10,397 nt of DNA from DATLXU01 sp035575515 (GTDB lineage: Bacteria; Acidobacteriota; Blastocatellia; UBA7656), in contig DATLXU010000094.1 of the NCBI GenBank assembly GCA_035575515.1, forward strand, positions 1-10,397, read 5' to 3'. Made by a program: the position numbers and the translations under genes. The notes beneath the pieces are model-generated. The model ran no database searches and had not been told where the DNA came from. It worked only from the letters and a program-made list of their open reading frames with translations. This document shows positions 1 to 7,488 of this stretch, one piece after another; the first letter of the stretch is position 1, and every line of letters begins with the position of its first letter.

Positions 1-3000
1 GATTGGAGTCATAGTAGCTGAGGCTTTCAGTCCCCGCCTCAGGCGTGGTCTGGCTGATTAATCTCGAAAGCGCATCATAGCTGAATGAGCGGGTCTGGCT
101 GCCTTGATTTACCTGTGTGAGGTTATTCAACACGTCATAGCTGTATGTGGTCAGGTAGTTTACCGAATCCAATGCGCCTGTGGCGGGGTTCTGCTCCACT
201 ACTTTCACAACCCTGCCTAGCCCGTCCACTTCGCTCTGTCGCTTGCGGCCTACCTGATCCGTCACCGTCGTCGTCACCCCGCTGTAGCTTGTGCGAATGG
301 TCTGATTGTCCGCCAGCGTAACAATCGTAACTCTCGACAGCTCATCATAAGTACTCACAGTCCAGTATTGAGGCGTGCCGTTCCCTGCCGAGTCTCCCGC
401 ATACGGATTCGATTGCTTCGACACTCTTCCAAGCTTGTCGTAAACAATCGAAACCATATCGTAACTTGCAGGCGCAGACCCTGCTCCGCTGCCTGCCTTC
501 AGCACTCGGCCCGCCCCATCAAACCAACTCTTGTTTGTTATTACCTTGCTCGCCCCATTCTCGGTGTAATTGGCCTGCTCGGTGAAACTCAATAGGTCGT
601 TCCCATTCCCGTCTTTGTCAAAGCTCGTTGTCGTGTATGCTCCGCTCGGAGAGTTTATTCTCGTAAGCCTCCACGCCGCGTCATAAATAAAGCTCGTCAT
701 CAGATTATTCGGGTCGGTCGCCTGCGTCACCAGCCCCGTGTTGAAATCATAGCTGTAGCTCGTGCTTAAAAATGGAACCACGCCGTTCCTGCCATCGGTT
801 GTTTGAACAGGCTGCGAATAGTAATTCGTGGAATTGAACGCGAATGTCTTCACCTGGCAGCAACTAACGTCCGCCTCGACCGTGTTGCCGAAGATGTCAT
901 ACTTCGTGTAGCGAGTCGCAGAAACGTTTCCGGCGATGTCACTCCAAGTCTGCACGCCTGTGACGTTGCCCCTGCCGGTCTTGTTCTGGTCGTATGTCGC
1001 GTCATGATTCGGCGGGTAACTCGCTGATGTCAGCCCGTAAAACTCCATACCGCCTTTCACGCCGTAGTTGTCGTAGGTAAAGACCGCTTTCGCTTTCAAA
1101 ACATCGTTCGTGTTGATATTGTCAAGCAGCGCGTCATAGACATCAATCTCCGTAATCATCTGCGTCATACCCGGCCCGCCTACGTTTGGATCATCAGAAT
1201 AAGTGTACGCCGTTCGCCGTCGCGTTTTGAAGCTGCCGCTTTCTGGAAGCCCATATTCGTAGACGTTCGTCACTCGCCCGTAGTCGCCATAGTCGTAGCC
1301 GACTTTCGTCTTCTGGCCGGTAACCTCATTGTAGGCGATGACCGAGCCAATCTGCATCCCGCCATCAACAGGGGATGTATAGTTATAATCAATCTCGCGC
1401 AAAACCGCTCCAGTAGAGTGATTCTTGTAGATGACCGAAAGCACCTTGCCGTTAGTCAACGAATTTGGGTCTGTATCAATCGTGGTAGCCACATCGAGAC
1501 TCTGATCGCTTACCGTTTCTGTCTCCGTTACCGTGCCGGTTGATCGCGAGTAGGTATAAAGAGTCGCTGTGCTGTCCGCGACTCCATTAGCATCGGTCTT
1601 GCCCTGCCACCATTCCTTGCGCTCTGTGAACTGTGGCGAATCCATGAGCGCGCCCGTGTCCAGGTAGGTATATTCTGTATATGCCACTTCTGTCCCATCG
1701 CTTAAGGCCGTCATCCCAATGCGCGATGAAATCTTTTTCGCCATTCCATAGCCGCTGTAATTCAGAAACACGTAGCCGCGCCCCGTAGCCGGATAGTAGA
1801 TGCGCCTCACCACGCCAAGCTGTGAGCCGCTCGACGGAGTGCCCGTTTCTAAAGTTAAGGACGGATCAAAGCTGTATTGCAGGGTGATGTTTTGATAATC
1901 AATCTGCACGATGGTGCGCGTAGCTCCGTTCTGATCCGGCGCTGTTATCGAAGTGAGCGCGCTCGACGTAGCATCATAGTTGAATCGGATAACCCGACCG
2001 AGCGTATCAACTATAGAGTCAATAGCCCACCGCACGGGGAAGCTGGCTGTCTTGTTTCTGTATGCGATGGTAATCAGATCGCCATTGTGGCTCTCTATGC
2101 TCGTCGGCAATAGCCGGTTGTTGACCGCGCTGTATTTTACAATCGTTCCGTCAGGGTACTTGAGCTTTCCGTTCCGGTCGTTGTAGTGCAAGAACGTGCC
2201 GTCTGTAGTATCGTGCTTCCACCAGCCGGAAACAGAATCAAAGGATTGTTTCAGCAGAACGCGGCTGCCGTCGGGCTGAATCAGCAGGAAGTCGCCCGGA
2301 GCATTCCCAGAGCCAAGTCCTGATAGATCGCCTGTGCCACTGTTGTTGTAGTTTTGAATGATGCGGCCATATCCCAAAGACCATCCGGCAGCAGGCCACC
2401 CTTTGTTGTAGTTGAAGGTCATCTGCGAGCCGTCTTTGTTCCAGAGGCGGCTGTTGTAGACTAAAGCCAGGTTCACGCCAATGCCTCGCCCTCCAAGACT
2501 CAACACGGGCGCAGTGAATATATAATTATCACTGCCGAGATTCTGTTTGTTCTCGTCGCCGTCCTGCGCTGTCTCCTGCGCGGCAAACCGCACAGTGCCA
2601 AGCTCGTTTCTATACATGAGGGCGTCTGGCGCGAACGTATCGCCGCTGCTTCCGTCTATGATAAAACCGGCCTGGTAAAAGCCTAGCCCGAAGACCTTTC
2701 TTTGAGCAATGGTCTTTACTACCTTATGTGCCGCTTGCGGCTGACTGCGCAACATAGCAGGTCGCACCAGTGTCCTGAGCGTCTCAGGAGTAAGATTCTT
2801 TTCAAAGGCCAAATTCGATTGCGTTGACGATGTATCTTCGTCATCGCTGGCTGCTGCCTGTGGCTCACCGGAGCTTGCTGCTTCCGGGTCGCTGCAATCA
2901 TTGCCGTGCTCTATATCCCACTCCAAATCTTTTTGCTTCGCTCGCGCGCCGTCTCGCACCTCGACTGCAACAGTGGCCCGCGCCGTGCCCGCCTGCACTG

Positions 3001-3439
3001 TGACTGTAGTGTGGCCGGGCGCAATAGCTGACACTTCGCCCCACGATGTGACATCGGCCACGCCCGCGTTACGGGTTTCCCACCTTGCGGCTACGCCCTG
3101 AACGGCTTCATTATCGCGGCCAAACGGCACTGCCACGAGTGTGTAGGCTTCTCCAACATTAAGCGTAAGCCGTCGCGGGCAGAGGCGAAAATGAGTGACC
3201 CGCCCGGCATTCTCCGACGGGTTCTGTTGCGCTGCGAAGTATTGATCTTGGCCGCCGCTTGCAGAAGTAGTTGTGTGTAGATTTTCGAAAGCGGAATTAA
3301 TTGCTTGCCGAACATATCGCCCCGCTACCTCAGCCTGAGATGGAGAAAGCGGAAGGGCTATCATTGCGATGATAAGAACAGCTATGAAACGAAGACTCAC
3401 CCTGTTTGCTTTGCTAATCGCGCGACCTGAATAAGACAC
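1..3439 (-). CDS. Secreted BIG2 / YD-repeat (RHS-family) protein, 3' end outside window
   Basis: One frame stays open from a GTG at 3439-3437 to the left edge (1146 codons, no stop). I chose this GTG because AGAGGAG lies 6 nt upstream and it gives a full signal peptide: basic start, hydrophobic core FIAVLIIAMIALPLS (about residues 18-32), likely cleavage after SQA (residue 36). A GTG at 3400 is possible but has less support. Residues about 88-160 look like a bacterial Ig-like BIG2 domain (RLTLNVGEAYTLVAV, then WETRNAGVADVTSWGEVSAI). From about residue 305 the RHS shell begins (GIGVNLALVYNSRLWN), followed by YD-type units such as YDYGDYGRVTNVYEYG (about 715), FIYDAAWRLTRINSPSG (about 914), VYDKLGRVSK (about 998) and SYDALSRLISQTTPEAG (about 1120). 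RHS proteins usually form a beta-cage around a variable C-terminal domain. That end, and any immunity gene, are not visible. A surface or adhesin-like role is equally possible. Confidence 0.9.
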   Translation of the reverse strand, partial: MSYSGRAISKANRVSLRFIAVLIIAMIALPLSPSQAEVAGRYVRQAINSAFENLHTTTSASGGQDQYFAAQQNPSENAGRVTHFRLCPRRLTLNVGEAYTLVAVPFGRDNEAVQGVAARWETRNAGVADVTSWGEVSAIAPGHTTVTVQAGTARATVAVEVRDGARAKQKDLEWDIEHGNDCSDPEAASSGEPQAAASDDEDTSSTQSNLAFEKNLTPETLRTLVRPAMLRSQPQAAHKVVKTIAQRKVFGLGFYQAGFIIDGSSGDTFAPDALMYRNELGTVRFAAQETAQDGDENKQNLGSDNYIFTAPVLSLGGRGIGVNLALVYNSRLWNKDGSQMTFNYNKGWPAAGWSLGYGRIIQNYNNSGTGDLSGLGSGNAPGDFLLIQPDGSRVLLKQSFDSVSGWWKHDTTDGTFLHYNDRNGKLKYPDGTIVKYSAVNNRLLPTSIESHNGDLITIAYRNKTASFPVRWAIDSIVDTLGRVIRFNYDATSSALTSITAPDQNGATRTIVQIDYQNITLQYSFDPSLTLETGTPSSGSQLGVVRRIYYPATGRGYVFLNYSGYGMAKKISSRIGMTALSDGTEVAYTEYTYLDTGALMDSPQFTERKEWWQGKTDANGVADSTATLYTYSRSTGTVTETETVSDQSLDVATTIDTDPNSLTNGKVLSVIYKNHSTGAVLREIDYNYTSPVDGGMQIGSVIAYNEVTGQKTKVGYDYGDYGRVTNVYEYGLPESGSFKTRRRTAYTYSDDPNVGGPGMTQMITEIDVYDALLDNINTNDVLKAKAVFTYDNYGVKGGMEFYGLTSASYPPNHDATYDQNKTGRGNVTGVQTWSDIAGNVSATRYTKYDIFGNTVEADVSCCQVKTFAFNSTNYYSQPVQTTDGRNGVVPFLSTSYSYDFNTGLVTQATDPNNLMTSFIYDAAWRLTRINSPSGAYTTTSFDKDGNGNDLLSFTEQANYTENGASKVITNKSWFDGAGRVLKAGSGAGSAPASYDMVSIVYDKLGRVSKQSNPYAGDSAGNGTPQYWTVSTYDELSRVTIVTLADNQTIRTSYSGVTTTVTDQVGRKRQSEVDGLGRVVKVVEQNPATGALDSVNYLTTYSYDVLNNLTQVNQGSQTRSFSYDALSRLISQTTPEAGTESLSYYDSN

Positions 3440-3445
3440 TTTTGA

Positions 3446-3451
3446 CTCCTC
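3446..3451 (-). promoter_or_regulatory. Shine-Dalgarno sequence of the YD-repeat gene
   Basis: GAGGAG on the minus strand sits 6 nt before the GTG at 3439-3437. It decides the start in favour of this GTG over the internal GTG at 3400 and the ATG further in, both of which would remove part of the signal peptide's basic region. Confidence 0.7.
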
Positions 3452-3723
3452 TACGAAATAATCTTTCAAAGCGCAGGCTTCCACCTTGAGCGCAAGCTGC
3501 ATATTATTGAATTGCTAAAGGACACACGTACCGGCTCGATAAAGCGGGACGCAATAATCAACCATCCGACCGTTCTTTGCGATCAAATGAACAAACAACT
3601 TTCACTCAGACAGTCTTAACTCCAGGATGGATGCATACAGGAAGTTTGAGATCATGTGAAGACCCCACCCCTTTACTCGTCAGACCGTTGTTTCAAACCA
3701 ACCCTGAGTGGCTTGAGTGAGAG

Positions 3724-3753
3724 ATACTACCTGAACAATCAAAGATTCGTCAA
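3724..3753 (-). promoter_or_regulatory. Candidate sigma70-type promoter for the YD-repeat gene
   Basis: On the minus strand TTGACG (3753-3748) is followed after 18 nt by TAGTAT (3729-3724). The -35 box matches the consensus at 5 of 6 bases and the -10 box at 4 of 6. It lies about 40 nt after the LysR stop codon and about 280 nt before the YD-repeat start. This rests on pattern only, and bacterial phyla differ in promoter consensus. Confidence 0.35.
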
Positions 3754-3791
3754 GAGCCTGTTTGGAATTTTGGAATTTTCATTCGAGTAAT

Positions 3792-4685
3792 TCAAGCTGC
3801 GCCGTCTTGAGTCTCCGTGAGCATCTCGATGAATTTGCGCGCGGCGTTGCTGAAAATTTTCCCTTTGCGATGAATGATGGCTATCGGGCGAGCATAGTTT
3901 TCAGTAAAGCTTACCGCTCTGAGCGTGCCTGCCTGAATCTCGTGCTCGACGGTCGCGCGCGGCACTATCGTTATTCCCAAATCTGCCTCGACCGAAGTCT
4001 TGATCGTTTCTATGTTGTCGAACTCCATCACATACTGAACGGCGACGCCGCGCTCGCGCAAGATTTTATCAACGGCCTTGCGCGTCGGTATGTCGCGCTC
4101 GAAGCCGACGAATCGCTGGCCGCTCAGGTTATTCACGTCAATCCGCTTGCGAGAGGCGAACTCGTGCTCAGGGCTGCACACAAGCACGAGCAGGTCGCTG
4201 CGAAACGGAATGACTTCAAGCTGCGGCTTCGTCTCAGGATAAGCGACAATGCCAATATCAATCGCGTGATTGATAACGTCGTCGTAAACTTTGTTCGGGC
4301 GGCTGTATTCGATATGAACGTTTACCTGCGGATATGATTTGATGAATCGCTTAACGACGGGCGAAAGCTCGTGAATGCCTACGGAATAAATCGTCGCAAC
4401 TCTCACCGGCCCGCTTATGACGTTGCCGAATCCTTTCATCTCTTCCGTGAGCGACTCGAACCGCTCGATGATCTCGCGGCAACCTTGATAAAAAGCCATG
4501 CCTGCAGCAGTGGCCTGAACGCCCCCGCCGCGACTGCGCTCAACTAACTGGCGGCCAAAGCGGTCTTCAAAGGCGCGCACCTGCTGGCTCACGGCTGATT
4601 GAGAGATGTAGTTTTTCATCGCAGCTTTCGAGAAGCTGCGCGTGTCAATGAGATCGCAGAAGACCTTCAGAGACTCTATGTGCAT
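3792..4685 (-). CDS. LysR-type transcriptional regulator
   Basis: This is a full-length LysR-family protein of 297 residues, the usual size. The N-terminal winged helix-turn-helix covers about residues 1-62, starting MHIESLKVFCDLIDTRSFSK, with the recognition region ISQSAVSQQVRAFEDRFG at 27-44. A linker helix follows, then the periplasmic-binding-protein-like effector domain from about residue 93 (GPVRVATIYSVGIHELSPV) to the end. The stretches VGFERDIPTRK (193-203) and EFDNIETIKTSVEADLGI (221-238) resemble the CysB/CysL/CbbR branch, but that does not identify the ligand. AAGGTGAG lies 4 nt before the ATG. The gene lies alone between a terminated lipoprotein unit and the YD-repeat gene, both on the same strand, so it lacks the divergent partner that often reveals a LysR target. 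Regulation of the YD-repeat gene is possible but unproven. Confidence 0.95.
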   Translation of the reverse strand: MHIESLKVFCDLIDTRSFSKAAMKNYISQSAVSQQVRAFEDRFGRQLVERSRGGGVQATAAGMAFYQGCREIIERFESLTEEMKGFGNVISGPVRVATIYSVGIHELSPVVKRFIKSYPQVNVHIEYSRPNKVYDDVINHAIDIGIVAYPETKPQLEVIPFRSDLLVLVCSPEHEFASRKRIDVNNLSGQRFVGFERDIPTRKAVDKILRERGVAVQYVMEFDNIETIKTSVEADLGITIVPRATVEHEIQAGTLRAVSFTENYARPIAIIHRKGKIFSNAARKFIEMLTETQDGAA

Positions 4686-4718
4686 AACTCACCTTCGCGG
4701 CGCATCGGCTCTCAATTA

Positions 4719-4727
4719 GTTATAGCA
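4719..4727 (-). promoter_or_regulatory. Candidate extended -10 promoter of the LysR gene
   Basis: The minus strand reads TGC then TATAAC (4727-4719), an extended -10 arrangement about 34 nt before the LysR ATG. No good -35 hexamer stands at the right distance, which is tolerated in extended -10 promoters. The upstream lipoprotein gene is closed by a strong terminator, so LysR should need a promoter in this spacer of about 110 nt. This one is the best I can see. Confidence 0.4.
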
Positions 4728-4795
4728 TCTCCGAAAGGCTCGCACTAGCGATGAGGCGCGCTCTTTGAGTACATAAATCCGATGAACTCAAAAAT

Positions 4796-4831
4796 AAAAA
4801 AAGCCGGTGAGCGTTCAATGCTCTCACCAGC
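4796..4831 (-). terminator. Intrinsic terminator after the lipoprotein gene
   Basis: Read on the minus strand, GCTGGTGAG (4831-4823) pairs with CTCACCGGC (4811-4803), with one G-U wobble and an inner one-base mismatch before a loop of about 8-10 nt. Seven T (4802-4796), then A and more T, follow. It begins 27 nt after the lipoprotein stop codon, the classic position, and separates that gene from LysR. Confidence 0.9.
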
Positions 4832-4857
4832 TTGAGCTGCAGCCTCAGACTAGAAGC

Positions 4858-5520
4858 TTACCTGTCGTCGTCTTCTTCTTCGCTGCTCTCGGTGTGCTTT
4901 GCGCCGCCAACAGGCTTGATGCTTGCGAGGAACTGCTTAGATTCAGCCGCATGCGCCGGGCCGCGTTCGGGGTCCATAGTCGTGAAGGCGAGAATCGGCT
5001 TGCCGGGAGCGTCTATAATTGACGCGCTCCATACAAGCTTCGTGCCTTCCGCTTCGCCGGTGCCGCCTTGGAAATAAACCTTCATCCCGTTGGCCTCTGC
5101 TTCCTGCTCAGGGTCAACCGTAACATTCTGCATGGACGTTTTGATTCCTTGTTGAAGACCGGCTAGAGCCGCCTGAATATCTTCCATTTCAACAACCATG
5201 AAGATGACGCTTATTGAACCGTCAGGCGCAGCAATTGCCACCTGTCCCTCTCCATCCTCCAGAGTCCAGCCTTGAGGGAGTTCAAACTGCATACCTGTAT
5301 CATCAATCATGTAGAGGTTGCCGCTCTCAGCCTTAGGCTTTACAGCCTTAAACCCGCTCATCGAAGCAGGCAGTTTAGGCGTGACGGGCTTTGTTGCCGA
5401 CTTTGTGCCACCGGCAGCCTTAGTGCCGCTTGTATTGCTGCTGGTTGCGTTCGACTTCTTGCAAGCAACTGCAAGCAGACTGAGCGCCGCCAGTATCGCT
5501 ATCAATTTTAATGCTTTCAT
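4858..5520 (-). CDS. Small lipoprotein with PsbP/DUF1795-like core (tentative) and acidic tail
   Basis: The 220-residue protein opens with a lipoprotein signal: MKALKLIAILAALSLLAVAC with Cys20 as the expected lipidated residue, then KK. Residues 21-64 are a linker rich in Ser, Thr, Ala, Lys and Pro with no clear fold. A compact domain covers about 67-205 and begins GNLYMIDDTGMQFELPQGW. The FELPxGW start and its alternating strands recall PsbP/Mog1-like or DUF1795 proteins, which is a weak fold-level guess. The last residues (ESSEEEDDDR) are strongly acidic. GGAGGAAGG stands about 4 nt before the ATG. The gene has its own promoter and terminator, so it is probably a single-gene unit unrelated to the etf genes upstream. 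The protein likely faces the periplasm or cell surface. No enzymatic residues are evident and I assign no function. Confidence 0.85.
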   Translation of the reverse strand: MKALKLIAILAALSLLAVACKKSNATSSNTSGTKAAGGTKSATKPVTPKLPASMSGFKAVKPKAESGNLYMIDDTGMQFELPQGWTLEDGEGQVAIAAPDGSISVIFMVVEMEDIQAALAGLQQGIKTSMQNVTVDPEQEAEANGMKVYFQGGTGEAEGTKLVWSASIIDAPGKPILAFTTMDPERGPAHAAESKQFLASIKPVGGAKHTESSEEEDDDR

Positions 5521-5658
5521 CGTCCTTCCTCCGAGATTTGTTTTCTGCAGACCAATCCATAGAGCTTCAGCCGCGAAGCCCAGAGCATACTTATCCCTCA
5601 GCGTGCCCCTTTCGATCTCCCCTGCGTGTGATTACCCGTTGGGCCGTGAAAGACCTTC

Positions 5659-5687
5659 ACTGTAACGAGTGGTTAGGCATCTGTCAA
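5659..5687 (-). promoter_or_regulatory. Sigma70-type promoter of the lipoprotein gene
   Basis: TTGACA (minus strand, 5687-5682) is separated by exactly 17 nt from TACAGT (5664-5659). The -35 box is perfect, the spacing ideal and the -10 box a 4 of 6 match. Transcription would start near 5652, leaving a leader of about 130 nt before the ATG at 5520. The leader contains one modest hairpin (GGGCTTC at 5581-5575 with GAAGCTC at 5568-5562, one wobble). I do not recognise a riboswitch class there. Confidence 0.6.
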
Positions 5688-5708
5688 TTTGTATTGAGCA
5701 ATCGGCCT

Positions 5709-7388
5709 TCACATATTTCGATAATTAGGCCCGCCGCCACCTTCCGGAGGAACCCAGTTGATTATCTGGTACGGGTCCATTATGTCGCACGTCTTGCAGT
5801 GCACGCAGTTTGAAAAATTAATTTGAAGCCTCCGTTTCCCTTCGCCCTCCTCAACCATCTCGTAGACATTGGCGGGGCAGAAATTCTGGCAGGGATTGCC
5901 ATACTCCCGGACGCAGCGGTCAACGCACACGTTGAAGTCAATCACCTTTAAATGCGCGGGCTGGTCTTCGTCGTGATGTGTGCTTGAATAATAAACGTCC
6001 GTCAGCTTGTTGAACGTCAGCTTCTCGTCGTACTTCAAATCCGCATAACGATCACGACGGTCGCGGCTCGCGAGTTTTTCCATGTGCTCGTGGCCCGGCT
6101 TGATCCTCAATCTTCGCGGCACTCGCCCGCCCGTCACAGTTGAAATTCCCGCGAGCGCAAGCCCTAAGATTCGTCCCCGATCAAATGCCTGATGGAAGTT
6201 GCGCGCCTTGTGCAACTCGCGTCCGACGTAGCTCTCCTTGAGCTTCGTCTCAAACGATTGGAGCCTGGCGCGAGTGAAATCATTCGCCAGCAGCGCGTCA
6301 AAAATAGTCTCCGCCGCGAGCATCCCTGCCTTGATAGCTATATGAATTCCCTTCAACCGCTCGCCGTTCAGCATCGCTGCGGAATCGCCGACAATCATCA
6401 CGCCGTCAGCCGCAAGCTGCGGCATCGTGTACCATCCGCCAACGGGCATCGCCTTCGCGCCATAGCGAATCATCTTTCCGCCTTTCAGCAGATCGGCAAT
6501 CAGCGGATGCGTCTTGAACTTTTGAAACTCGTGATGCGGATCAATTCGAGGGTCGCGATAATCAAGCCCTACGACAAGCCCAATATCAATGATGCGGTCG
6601 CGCATTCCGTAAACCCACGAGCCGCCGAACGTGTGCGAATCCAAGGGCCAGCCCATCGTATGAATCACCGAGCCTGCGCGAAAGCGATCATCGGGCATCT
6701 CCCACAGTTCTTTGATGCCTACGGAATAGACCTGCGGGTCGCGCCCTTCATCTAGCTTCAGCCGATTAACCAGAGCTTTCGTGAGCGAGCCGCGCACGCC
6801 TTCGCCAAGCACCGTGACTTTTGCAACGATGTCAACGCCCGGCTCGAAGTTGGGCTTCGCCCGCCCGTTCTTATCAATGCCTTTGTCGCCCGTGCGAACG
6901 CCGATGACACGGTCGCCGTCATAGAGCATCTCAGCGCCGGGAAACTCTGGAAAGATGTTGACGCCCGCCTCTTCGCACTTTTCGCCGAGCCAGCGCGTGA
7001 GCTTGTTGAGCGACACGACGTAGTTGCCGTGATTGCGAAGCGGCGGCGGGATGATGGGCGCACCCAATTTACCGCGCTCGGTCAAAAAGTAGACGTGCTC
7101 CTCGCCGACTGGCCCTTCGAGCGGAGCCTCGCCGTGCTTTTCAAAATCGGGAATCAATTCGCGCAGGCTGACGGGGTCGAGCACCGCGCCCGAAAGTTGA
7201 TGCGCGCCAATCTCTGCGGCCTTCTCGATTACGGCGATGCTGATTTCATCGAGCTTCTTTCCGCCGCTCGACGCCGCGCGCTCATTATGCGCATTGATTA
7301 ATTGCTGGAGCCTGAGCGCGCAGGCCAGGTTAGCTGGTCCCGCTCCGACGAGCAGGACATCCATTTCGAGCGTTTCACGTTCAATCAT
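5709..7388 (-). CDS. Electron transfer flavoprotein-quinone oxidoreductase (ETF-QO)
   Basis: This membrane-associated flavo-iron-sulfur enzyme oxidises reduced ETF and reduces the quinone pool. From the ATG at 7388 it has 559 residues, close to mature ETF-QO of mitochondria. The N-terminal FAD-binding loop is VLLVGAGPANLACALRLQQ (11-29). Family-typical stretches follow: VTVLGEGVRGSLTKALV (191-207), HTMGWPLDSHTFGGSWVYGM (243-262) and VMIVGDSAAMLN (330-341). The C-terminal ferredoxin part has FCPANVYE and NCVHCKTCDIMDPYQIINW, with C504, C528, C531 and C534 as probable [4Fe-4S] ligands, ending PPEGGGGPNYRNM. The frame stays open to a GTG at 7469, adding 27 residues. I reject that start because the extra peptide is encoded by the intergenic repeat and the family starts near the FAD loop. 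ATG 7388 itself lacks a clear Shine-Dalgarno sequence. It follows etfB and etfA, its electron donor. Confidence 0.95.
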   Translation of the reverse strand: MIERETLEMDVLLVGAGPANLACALRLQQLINAHNERAASSGGKKLDEISIAVIEKAAEIGAHQLSGAVLDPVSLRELIPDFEKHGEAPLEGPVGEEHVYFLTERGKLGAPIIPPPLRNHGNYVVSLNKLTRWLGEKCEEAGVNIFPEFPGAEMLYDGDRVIGVRTGDKGIDKNGRAKPNFEPGVDIVAKVTVLGEGVRGSLTKALVNRLKLDEGRDPQVYSVGIKELWEMPDDRFRAGSVIHTMGWPLDSHTFGGSWVYGMRDRIIDIGLVVGLDYRDPRIDPHHEFQKFKTHPLIADLLKGGKMIRYGAKAMPVGGWYTMPQLAADGVMIVGDSAAMLNGERLKGIHIAIKAGMLAAETIFDALLANDFTRARLQSFETKLKESYVGRELHKARNFHQAFDRGRILGLALAGISTVTGGRVPRRLRIKPGHEHMEKLASRDRRDRYADLKYDEKLTFNKLTDVYYSSTHHDEDQPAHLKVIDFNVCVDRCVREYGNPCQNFCPANVYEMVEEGEGKRRLQINFSNCVHCKTCDIMDPYQIINWVPPEGGGGPNYRNM

Positions 7389-7488
7389 AATCAGTAGGCA
7401 GCAGGCAGTAGGCAGAAGAAAGTGAAGTCGGATTGCGAGGGTCAAAGCGAATCTCCGCAATGAAATCACTGCTTCCTGCCTACTGATT
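7389..7488 (-). repeat. Inverted pair of CAGNNGN heptamer arrays filling the etfA/ETF-QO junction
   Basis: The left arm on the plus strand is AAT followed by heptamers CAGTAGG, CAGCAGG, CAGTAGG and CAGAAGA (7392-7419). The right arm on the minus strand is AAT followed by CAGTAGG, CAGGAAG and CAGTGAT (7485-7465). The outer 13 bases, AATCAGTAGGCAG, are perfectly inverted (7389-7401 and 7476-7488). Over 21 positions 19 match. The right arm supplies the last codons and TAG stop of etfA. The left arm ends directly before the ATG of ETF-QO. A second small inverted pair, ATTGCG (7432-7437) and CGCAAT (7456-7461), lies in the loop and echoes the GATTGCG unit found in the etfB-etfA spacer. The layout resembles short tandemly repeated heptamers known from cyanobacteria, but the family is not identified. 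Confidence 0.85.

Larger units (their letters stand above)
3440..3791 (-). other. 352-base intergenic region between the LysR gene and the YD-repeat gene
   Basis: I see no convincing gene here. It holds the Shine-Dalgarno site of the YD-repeat gene, a candidate promoter near the LysR end, and a tandem AAAATTCC pair (minus strand, about 3765-3780) just after the LysR stop. No intrinsic terminator follows LysR, so readthrough into the YD-repeat gene is possible. If the candidate promoter is used, the mRNA leader is about 280 nt. I recognise no riboswitch in it. Confidence 0.6.

Noticed and set aside
2719..3315. Two short minus-strand open frames (2719-2901 and 3091-3315) inside the YD-repeat gene, suggesting it might be broken
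   Set aside because: Reading codon by codon from GTG 3439 gives one uninterrupted frame across both. The short frames are in other phases, so I see no frameshift.
3677..3683. CTGACGA on the minus strand, matching the CUGANGA core of hammerhead ribozymes
   Set aside because: The flanks do not form the required stem II, and no GAAA box and cleavage site stand in a workable order nearby. A seven-base match is expected by chance.
3762..4337. Plus-strand open frame of 191 codons
   Set aside because: It lies antisense to the LysR gene, whose family motifs are clear on the minus strand. The plus-strand product has no recognisable motif and no good ribosome-binding site.
6719..6729. CCTACGGAATA also occurs in the LysR gene near 4379, suggesting a dispersed repeat
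   Set aside because: Both copies encode parts of real proteins (YSVGIHEL in LysR, YSVGIKEL in ETF-QO) and have unrelated flanks, so it is a chance codon match.
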